From the NCBI GenBank assembly GCA_020744225.1, contig JAGMWG010000013.1, forward strand, positions 310,001 through 374,000: a stretch of DNA of 64,000 nt. Reading direction: 5' to 3'. Origin of the DNA: Paraphoma chrysanthemicola (taxonomy: Eukaryota > Ascomycota > Dothideomycetes > Pleosporales > Phaeosphaeriaceae). The position numbers and the translations under genes were made by a program. Numbering within the stretch: the first letter of the stretch is position 1; each line of letters starts with the position of its first letter. The notes under the pieces are model-generated. The model was not told the DNA's origin. It did no database searches and saw only the letters and a list, made by a program, of their open reading frames with translations. Shown in pieces: positions 55,948 through 64,000 of this stretch.

Positions 55948-57882
55948 ATGACATCGCCGGCCCAGCCAGACACGACCAAAAAGTCTGCGGACCTTGTTGA
56001 AAAAGTCAGCGTAGTGGACGAGCCGCTAAAGCAACATCATGGGGTCGAGCTGGACAAGTTTGGCGCTGCACCAAAGTCAGATCCTGCTGAGATTGCGTTG
56101 GTGAAGAAGCTCGACCTGTACATGCTTCCGATTTTATGGCTCATGTGGTAAGTGTAGCCCCCGTAATGCTGAGAGCGACCAATGAGCAACTTCCCCGCAT
56201 TCGTTTCAATGACTGACAATAGTTTTAGTAAGTACGCCGTCGCTGCAGGTGTTCTGGACATGCGCATTGCCAGAAAGCGGCGCTGTGCCGAGTTCTCGCA
56301 CGAAAGGTCTACGCGTACTAACATGGTGGTTATCCAGACTTTCTCAATTTCCTAGATCGGAACGCGATTGTCAACGGCAAGTTGAACGGGCTTGACAAGG
56401 ACTTGAAACTGAAGGGCACCGAGTACAATACATGCGTGAGCATATTCTTTGTCGGGTGAGTGGTAGCTCTCATGAGCAATGGTCTTGTTTCCATGGTCGC
56501 TGCTGACGCAAGCAGCTATCTCCTTGGACAGGTACCCTCCAACTTGATGTTGACTCGTGTGAAGCCAGCCTACTGGATGAGTGGATGTGAGTTGAGCAGC
56601 AAAATAACTCGTCGAGGAGCGTTCACTGACTTCGTGCGCCACATCAAAGGGATGATGGCTTGGGCTATCGTGTCTACGCTCATGGCTCTAGTTAAGGATT
56701 ACCACGGCATGTTCGCTACGAGATTCATGCTGGGTATAGTCGAGGCTCCATTCTACCCCGGAGGAATATACTTGATCAGCGCATTCTACAAGCGCAAGGA
56801 GACTGCGACCAGAATGGCTATATTCTATACGGGAAACTTGCTCGCCAGTTCGTTCTCAGGTTTGATCGCAGCAGCCGTCTTCGCGGGCCTCGATAACAAG
56901 CATGGTCTAGAAGGTTGGAGGTGGCTGTTCCTTATCCAAGGTCTTATTACGGGTACGTATAACACGATCTTGCGCATAGAGTGTGATACTAAACACGCAC
57001 CAGTGGCCGCTGCCGTCCTGGCATTCTTCATGCTCCCGAATTCACCACTGCAGACCCGATGGCTGACACCGGCCGAACGACAACTCGCACATGACAGAAT
57101 AGCTGCAGACACGACGCAAAAGCAAGACCAAGTCAGCCTTTGGAAGGGTTTAGGTATAGCATGCACAGATTATCGCACCTGGGTCTTTGCACTGATGCAA
57201 AATCTTCATCTCTCTGCCAAGTACGTGGCCTAGACATCTTGCTTGCTCAAGGGACATTTGCTGACTTCTGGCCTCGCATTGTAGCGGATTCAAGAACTTC
57301 TTACCCACTGGTATGTCTTCGCAATAATTCTCAAGTTCAAGCTAACATGCATCAGTTGTGAAAGAACTTGGTTTCTCGACCACAGTCTCCCTCGTTTTGA
57401 CTTGCCCGCCATACCTCCTCTCTGGCGCAGTTTCAGTGCTCGTATCCTGGTCGTCCGGCCGATTCAACGAGCGAACCTGGCATATCTCAGCTTCCAAGGC
57501 TGTTGCCATTGTCGGATTTATCATCGGCACGGTGACACTGAACGTCGGTGCCCGATACTTTGCTGTGGTCCTTTTTGTAGGAGCAACTTATGGCGTGAAC
57601 AACATTAGCTTGGCTTGGGCTGCTGGTGTCCTCGGTCAGACCGATGAGAAGAAGGCCGCAGTTGTTGCCATTGTCAACACCTTGGGCAACCTATCCTTTG
57701 TCTACACACCCTATCTCTGGCCCGACAGCGACAAGCCTCGGTTTGCCATGGCCATGTATGCCAGTGTTGGCTTTTCCGCTGGAGTTATCCTCTGCGCTTG
57801 GGTGTTGAGATTAATTCTGCAGCGTGATAATCGGAAGATCCGGGCTATGGACAATGAGGCCGTCAACTTCTATGTCTACTAG
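55948..57882 (+). CDS. Allantoate-permease-family MFS transporter (Dal5-like)
   Basis: Proposed exons 55948-56147, 56223-56227, 56338-56455, 56513-56586, 56650-56952, 57004-57220, 57285-57310 and 57356-57882 give 489 residues, normal for this anion:cation symporter family. Family signs: LDLYMLPILWLM, FLDRNAIVNGKL, YLLGQVPSNLMLTR, GIVEAPFYPGG, GWRWLFLIQG, NSPLQTRWLTPAER and about 12 hydrophobic helices. The first junction is odd. The family pattern wants one intron at ATGT|GTAAGT, but the sequence is ATGTGGTAAGT. One extra G breaks the frame unless a 5-nt microexon (TTTTA, between proper AG and GT) is used, which adds two residues. Substrates in this family are small anions (allantoate, vitamins, carboxylates). 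Divergent from the reductase gene, it may export or import its product or substrate. Confidence 0.87.
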
Positions 57883-58498
57883 TCACTGCGCGGGATGGTA
57901 AAAGGGTGTTGCCCTGCATTTTATATGCTCGGTATGGGGGGCATACCAGAAAGCGTAACTGCTGGGGAGATGAGTTCATTGGATGGCGTCGTGTTACTAT
58001 ATAGAGCCACACCTTTCGAGCATGAGAATATCAATTTTAAGTGGACAAGAAATTTTCGATGCATTTGCGGAAATGAACTTGGCTGTTGCTACGAGATAAA
58101 GACGAGTAAACTTTTGTGACCCAATTGCCAAAACCGCTACCCCTGTGCACCGATAGAATTTCCTGAAGAAAGCAACAAACGACGTTTCTCATTGAAGCGC
58201 GGGGATCACCAGCAGGAAGAACGACTAAACAGCCAAGAGCACAAGCAAGCGGACAAAATATCCACAGCCTGGTTGTTCAGAGTACCAATTCCGAAAGGGA
58301 AGGTTGAAAACCTCTGGCGTGCGCATGGAATACTAAACCTGCAGTGAATAGGCCAAAACCGAGCAAGCACCCAGATCGGCGACTTGAATGCGACCGGAAC
58401 AAGCGATTGCACAACGCACCCTTTGACCAGAAGTGGCACTTGCGCACATGAGAGATCTAACTTTGCGACGCCCTTGCTTTCAATCCACGCTTTGTAGG
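57883..58498. other. Intergenic region between convergent genes
   Basis: The transporter and the ACT-domain gene end toward each other. Only short chance ORFs; presumably two 3' UTRs. No terminator signal beyond AT-rich stretches. Confidence 0.5.
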
Positions 58499-59706
58499 CT
58501 AATCTGCAGTCGATGTGGTACCGTTTTCAGCGCCTTTCAGAGCACCAAGTGCGCGGTCCAACTCTTCCTCAGCGACCATTACAGTTCCTGCACGAGCCGT
58601 ACTAAGATAGCTCATCTCCACGGAACTTTCAAGATTTCTGGTCGTGGCGCCTACCAACCGTCCTGCTACACCACATACGATACCCGTACTCTCCACAGGC
58701 AGATTCCTGAGGTCGAGTGTGATAGGAGTGAGGTATTCATCTTTCGAGCCCAGCAGAATATCTTGAGTAAAGTTCGGAAGTAGAGTATGATCAAGGAGTA
58801 ATGAGGCAGCCTCGGTGTCGGTTAGTGTGAGCGATAAGAATCTTGGATGTGGTGGAGCGATGAGGCATTTTACAAGACCGAGATGCAGCGCGTCATCCGC
58901 TGCACTGGTCATGCTATTGCGATTTCGACTTTGACCCAGTCCATTCGCGCTATCTCTGCGTCCGGCACACTGGACGAGACGAATGTCGGACGCAACAGTT
59001 GGCACAATGTTTTGGCGCTTCAGGGTGGCAAAAGTCCTGGTTTGCAGCTCTGAAATGGTCGTTGGCGGAGGAGTGCTTGGCGGTTGAACCTCGAAAGAGG
59101 AAGAAGAGTGCTTTCGACCATGGTGGTAGGGATTGACGTATGCAGAAGTCTGGTCTTCAAACTGAAAGCCACGCTCTTCTAAAGCCTTCACAACTTGCTC
59201 GCGATGCCGTAAAGGGACTAGAATGTAATCGGCAAAATACGTGGTGATGAAGAATATGGGTCTCGGACGACGTTAGTACATGAAATAGCACACGAGCGAG
59301 AAGTTACTTACATGCCAGCCAGGGCAAGAGGGCTTGTAAGCTCTAGGACACGTTGTCCTGCGTCGAGTCCTTCACCATCGACCTGCATGACGACGAAATC
59401 TTCGGATGTGATATGCACTTGACTCCTGGAGTGTGCTTCCAGAAGGTTGAGCACCGGAACGAAAAGGTCGTTGGCAAGGACGCGTGAGCACACGATAGAG
59501 CACTCTATTGGTGTGATAGATATGTTGACAAAGGGATGTTCGCACGGCCAGCCTTTCGGAGGTTGTACAGCTCCATTGCCGTTCTCGTTGAAGCTATTCC
59601 GCGATGCATTAGGCAGAAGAAGCTGCAAGATAGATTGAAGGAAACTCGAATACAGGTCCAAGGGGATATGTATCAGAGCAAGCTGGGTGTCCTTGAAAGT
59701 GATCAT
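58499..59706 (-). CDS. ACT-domain protein, CASTOR-like amino-acid sensor, 2 exons
   Basis: Exons 59706-59312 and 59261-58499 join through a 50-bp GT-AG intron with a TACTAAC branch site to 385 residues. The N-terminal part (MITFKDTQLALIHIPLDLYS; WPCEHPFVNISITPIECSIV) and the splice-spanning LAGIPIFFITTYFADYILVP match the ACT-type domains of the CASTOR/GATSL family, whose animal members bind arginine and regulate TORC1. A second ACT-like region lies at about 240-370 (FLSLTLTDTEAASLLLDHTL; ITLDLRNLPVESTGIVCGVA), separated by a Ser/Pro-rich linker. Fungal members are widespread; ligand and partners in fungi are not known to me. Confidence 0.82.
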
Positions 59707-62666
59707 GTTAGTCGATGTTGCTAGGCAGGCAGAAGGGCCTGCGCGGGAGGCGAATTATATGAGTTGCCCTGTGGGAAGCCGTGCACACGGACCGCCACAA
59801 GGCTATGCAGGGCACCATGCGCGAACTTTTTTCTTCACAAAATGCACTTGAGCACACGTCAACAGGAAGAACGTACCAAAAACTGAATGTGTGCACTCAG
59901 TAATGTCATGGATGAGTCCATCGCGTGCAGGGGCCAGTTGGTAAGAATAGTGGCTGCGATGACGACCGCTCGCGTGGGCGTGAAGCACACCAGTGAGATC
60001 CTTGCCAGTCAGGCAAGAACGGATTTGACAAGGCTTACGGGCAGAATCCGGAGTGTACTCAGGAACGAAGCAATAAGCAAGCGTATCGGCTTCCGACGAG
60101 CTCGAAGAAGCAATATGCGCACGGATGATAAGTCGAGTTCTAGGTGTCGTAATCTGAAATGCGGGGGATCTGACGTGCTAACTCCAAAGATTTATCTGTT
60201 GATATGTTCTACTCATTGGACGTGTTCCAGTCAGTCATGATTTCATGCATAACGGGCGGAAAAGAGCGTACCTTGTCCAACTGGCCAATGAGAAGTGTCG
60301 TTCTTGAAGCCGAAATTCATCCCAAGAGTCTGGTTGGGTGTACACCGTGCGTGGCGCCGTGAGGATTGAGCTTTGAAAAAGTAGAATCGTACAACAAGGC
60401 TTTGACGTGGTGAGCCTGCTCTTTTTGGCCAATGTAGAGGAGCCAAGCACAACGGATAGATTACAAGAGAAAAGTGAAAGACCGGACACAGATGACCTCT
60501 TGATGGCTTGTTGACTGGGTACTGCGGCAGTCTGGGGTAAGACGTGCAGCGTGGGGAGGGAGGTTGGATGAGGTGTCGCAATTGGTCGGTCACTGCTTGA
60601 AACGAAAACCTAAAATTGTCGTCGAGGCGTATTCCGCAGATGCACGGGACGAGCTGAGGGCGTGGGATGGACAGAGGGTCGGATGTGGACGGTTGGAATT
60701 TGACTGGATGCGGAACCGGCTCCTGCGCATATGGCGGTCCAGTATGGAGAAATTGGTCCTATGATGCGGCCAGGGGATGACAAGCCGGATGTGCAGGTAT
60801 TTGGGGGAAAATGATGTCTGGGAGGACGGGAAGGAGCTTAAGTGATGCGGCGAGCCAGAGTGGAGTCTCCGAATTGGTGACTCGAGACCGAGAATTTTCC
60901 AGTGCTCTGGCGCTCCATGCCTGCGGGCATGCCTGGCGGAATAGGCCCGGCCGACGGCAACGACACAGTAGGCGGAGAGTGGGTGGAGAGACTGTAGCAC
61001 GCTCGCCAGACGCCAAAGCAGCCACAGCGTCGTCTTTGTCGTTGGCGGGTCATGCAGCACCCTCGTCTCGCTCCAATTGTGGCCAGCTTCACCACAGAAG
61101 TGTCCGTGCCCGGCTCCTCTTGCAAGGACGAGTGATCTCATCTGCTGGCCGCCCCGGGCTGTACCTGAATGTGCCTGGCTTCCATGTCTAGTGCACGCAG
61201 CTTGACGCCATCTGACGAGGGCAACAGCAGCGGACGCCCTGTCTGTCCGTTATCTGGGCAGGATTACAGGACTCTAGCAAGTCACCATCAGGTGCTCGTG
61301 ATGGCAATCTGCCGCGAGATGACGGCGGCGCCCGCAGCCCACTCGTAGCGCTCTCGTGCGACTGCATTCGCACATGGGGATCGAACACCCCACGAGAGGT
61401 CGCAGGACATGATTGCGTGCATGATGCGCTCGATCCCGGCAGGCGTGCCGAGCATCAACGCCCGCTGTTACCCGCCCCCCGTCGTGGACCCTGACGCCTA
61501 CTGCAGGTGCCCTTTTCTTGCCAACTCGCGATACGCGCTGGTGAACGACAGATAGCTCGGGGCCAATGTCGATTTCCTGATGACGAGCGAGCCTTGAACA
61601 GGGGGCATGATGAAGACTGCGGCGCATGTCATCGGTCGTGTGTTACAGCACGCTACCCCGCATTCTGCCACCACGCATATCTCGTCTGTGCAATCTCACA
61701 TCGAGTGGCCGCCTCCTCACTGGACGACCTCCGCACACCGTCAACATGGACCGAGGGAGCTCGGCGACGATGACGAAGTGGTATCAGCACCCCTCTCAGC
61801 CAAGCGCTCTTGACCCCACGACTTTCATGCAGCATTTGACGAACTCGCGCGAGACACGCATTTACCCCAGCATCAACGCGTGGGGGCCTTTACCATACAT
61901 AGTGCTTGCCCTTGCTGCCCCTCGCCAGCTCACCATATGTCTCCGCATTGTGTGAAGGAACCATTATTGACTGGCGCCACATGCGTGCCGCAACAACAAC
62001 AACCGCCATGCGCGCTATTCGGTCCGCAATACGCACCTTAGGAGACACGATACTGTGGAGGTAATGGAGTCACTTGCTAGGTTGTGTCATATTGGCTACT
62101 CAACCACCATAATGACGTAGCACGAATGGCGAGTTGAAGTGGTAAGCTGTTGCACTGCAGTGGGTAGTCTTGTTCCATACTGTGATTGATGTCTGACGAA
62201 GTGGTGACCCAATTTTCTCTTTCACTGATGTTTGAAGCTTCATTCTGGGACCCACACCGACCAATGTAGACAGCATCTCTTGGGCTATGCGTATCACATC
62301 GGACGATAGCCCGGTTCCCTTACGATTCGATAGACGGACAGGTCCGTGAAAGATTGTTGTTGACAAAGGCACCGATGGACTTCGCATTTTATACACGCGG
62401 AATCTTCCCGCAATGCTACAAGCTAAAAACAATCAAAACGCGTTTCCACAAACAGTCACGGTAGGTCTCCCGTCTGTGGTATTCCGCCCAAGCGCCATTA
62501 ACACCAGACCATGGTTTCGCATGTTTTTCTCGGCCTTTGTACCTGCTGTCCCTGCCTGAATCTTTGCCACTCTCAGCAATCCTATGCAGCCTCACAGTTC
62601 ACGATCGTTCAGCAACCTTGTTTTCTACTCAGTGTTAGCTCCTGCACATCCACCGGCACTTTGTAT
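59707..62666. other. 3-kb GC-rich intergenic region without a supported gene
   Basis: Overlapping short ORFs occur on both strands, of which the longest are 183 codons (60590-61141, minus) and 110 codons (62100-62432, minus). Translations show no domains and the frames overlap each other. It likely contains the promoter of the ACT gene and the 3' flank of NOP10. A gene with several small exons could be hidden here and I cannot exclude it. Confidence 0.45.
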
Positions 62667-62861
62667 TCAATGGCACGTACTCTGCTGGGTCAAGAGCAGA
62701 CCGTAGCGCTTCTTAATGGTGACGCGATGCCTCGAGTACTTGTCGTCTGGCGAGAACCGGGCGGGGTGTGCGCTCTTGCTGACCTCGCCATCGATGACTT
62801 TTTTGAGCGTGTAGATGCGCTTGCTCGCGTCTTGCGGGTCGGGGATGTACATGAGATGCAT
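62667..62861 (-). CDS. NOP10: H/ACA ribonucleoprotein subunit Nop10
   Basis: A 64-residue ORF, the usual size. MHLMYIPDPQDASKRIYTLK opens it, followed by the diagnostic KSAHPARFSPDDKYSRHRVT, then KKRYGLLLTQQ. Nop10 is a core protein of nucleolar box H/ACA particles, which make pseudouridine in rRNA and snRNA and support telomerase RNA in some species. The eukaryotic form lacks the zinc-binding cysteines of archaeal homologues, as here. It is divergent from LCL2 with 343 bp between starts. An overlapping longer ORF in another frame is a shadow. Confidence 0.95.
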   Translation of the reverse strand: MHLMYIPDPQDASKRIYTLKKVIDGEVSKSAHPARFSPDDKYSRHRVTIKKRYGLLLTQQSTCH

Positions 62862-63204
62862 GCTTGTGTTATGTCAGAATGGGTCGAGGTGGCGGTGATA
62901 TTGGCCTGCTCAGGCCAGCGCTCAATGGAAAATACGTACGCTGCGGTTGCGAGCTGAGGTGGGAGACGTGCGTGTGTGCTTGCGGCGTGGTGAGATGGTA
63001 TCGTCGTCGTCTTGGTAGTCGCCTTTGCAGCTAATTTCTCTGCGGACTTTTCTGCGGACCACCGAGCGGCAGATCCCTGTCGGCTTGGCACAGCCCGCCC
63101 GAACTTAGTTCCACATCACCCACTTCCCTACACGGCGCGCCAACTTGACCAGTCCTTCTTCTCACCATCGTTGTATGACCCAACCGTGCATGCCAATCTC
63201 CACT
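62862..63204. promoter_or_regulatory. Bidirectional promoter between NOP10 and LCL2
   Basis: 343 bp separate two divergent start codons. No distinct motif that I can defend; the position is the evidence. Confidence 0.5.
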
Positions 63205-63614
63205 ATGCCGCGATTTGCCAGCGTCATATTAGTCCTCAGCGCATGGTTCATATCGTCGAGCTTGCAGTTCGGCTTTTTTGACCAAATGTTTGGCAACCAA
63301 GGACATCAGCAACAACAGCCGCAGCATGTGAGGAGTGACAGTCAATGGTATCAGTCGCAATACGAGGGTGGTAAGAGTCTTCTCTGCGTCGTTTGCTGCA
63401 CCCACTGACTACCACCACAGCACAGTGCACACACTACCTCTGTCCCGGCACCCTCTCGTGCGTACACTTCCCCCATCACTGCCCTTGCGCCTGGGACACT
63501 GTGGAAGACAAGGCGGAACTCGGTGACGGCATCGCCATCTGCGGCAGCAAAGGTGGTTGGGCGGACGGCGAGTTCACCCGAAAGGTCGAGCTGGCTAGGA
63601 AGGGCGTGCTGTGA
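63205..63614 (+). CDS. LCL2: Long chronological lifespan protein 2 homologue, 2 exons
   Basis: Exons 63205-63370 and 63421-63614 with a 50-bp GT-AG intron give 119 residues, the family's usual size. An N-terminal signal peptide (MPRFASVILVLSAWFISSSL) is followed by FGFFDQMFG, a Gln-rich stretch, then the cysteine-rich signature CTHYLCPGTLSCVHFPHHCP and CAWDTVEDKAELGDGIAICG. The yeast gene was found in lifespan screens and is linked to ER-associated degradation; biochemical function is poorly defined. Product is expected in the secretory pathway. Confidence 0.95.
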
Positions 63615-64000
63615 AGGGATTCAACCAGACCAAGGAGGCCGGCACGCGCACTTCTGCGGGCAACATTATCTTGCTTCGGTCCTGTCATCACATCCAACAC
63701 ATCGCCGAAGGCGTGGGGCGCTGAGGATAAGGCACAGTGACACGACAAAGCACAAATGTTGAAGCGAGGCCTTTTCCGTCAAGAGTGCTGTGCTCATTGT
63801 ATCATTGTTTCTGGTCCACCACTATCACGTCTTCTCTCCTTTCAGATATTGATATTGGTACGTTTGTCGCTCACCCTGCTTCTCGTTCGCGATGCCAAGC
63901 TCTTCTCTTCCCCATTGCCTGAGTAGGACTTTGCCTAACAATTCCTTCTCGTTTCGCATCTGGCCTACACTGTCCTGCCATTGTTCGTCACGCTTACCAA
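63615..64000. other. Window end, no supported gene
   Basis: Probable LCL2 3' UTR and start of the next intergenic region. Short ORFs here (63737-63922) have no features. Confidence 0.45.

Noticed and set aside
60590..61141. 183-codon minus-strand ORF
   Set aside because: Overlaps several frames on both strands and shows no family features or codon pattern.
62690..63091. 133-codon minus-strand ORF over NOP10
   Set aside because: Frame shadow of NOP10; the 64-codon frame matches the family exactly.

Overview
The window looks like a chromosome segment of a filamentous ascomycete (Pezizomycotina; Dothideomycetes is my guess). Protein genes carry short GT-AG introns (45-232 bp, mostly 45-75) with CTRAC-type branch points, and recognisable fungal genes are present (LCL2, NOP10, acetoacetyl-CoA synthetase, an adenylate-forming reductase, a Dal5-type transporter). 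Two long tracts are extremely A+T rich, nearly lack CpA and TpG, and are full of TpA. Paired copies of the same element differ almost only by C-to-T and G-to-A changes. This is the mark of repeat-induced point mutation (RIP).

Layout. 1-4663: AT-rich block of Fot1/pogo-like Tc1-mariner elements nested or abutting. About 4880-8466: a small gene island with normal base composition, holding a STAND-N-terminal/ubiquitin-like-domain gene, a small zinc-ribbon ORF, and the 3' end of a phosphoacetylglucosamine mutase gene that is frameshifted and cut off where the second block begins. 8496-37281: a 28.8-kb AT-rich transposon stack. It contains a Fot1-like element interrupted by a hAT-like MITE, a chromodomain Ty3/Gypsy element interrupted by a solo Copia LTR and by a third, GC-richer Fot1-like element, a decayed Copia element, an inverted Gypsy LTR, and a complete Copia element (28527-36107) inserted into that LTR with a perfect 5-bp target duplication. 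Several insertions have a matching empty site in a paralogous copy within the window, so their order can be read directly.

37299-64000: ordinary gene space. In order: a single-exon FAD/NAD(P)-binding oxidoreductase 17 bp from the last MITE remnant (-); a disordered conserved fungal protein (-); a possible broken gene; acetoacetyl-CoA synthetase (+); a multi-AT-hook protein (+); a four-helix MARVEL-like membrane protein (+); an A-T-R adenylate-forming reductase of about 1048 residues (-) divergent from an allantoate-permease-family transporter (+); a CASTOR-like ACT-domain protein (-); NOP10 (-) divergent from LCL2 (+). The reductase and transporter share a 655-bp promoter with six same-strand CGGAT motifs in 107 bp, suggesting co-regulation as a small metabolic locus.

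The most striking pattern is in the Fot1-like elements. Three families with unrelated terminal sequences all end in the same format: TA target, 8 bp beginning ACGTA (before RIP), then two immediately adjacent copies of a family-specific 17-bp box. The CENP-B box is also 17 bp and CENP-B belongs to the same transposase lineage, so these may be paired transposase-binding boxes. I saw no CRISPR array, no recognisable tRNA or rRNA gene and no viral genome.
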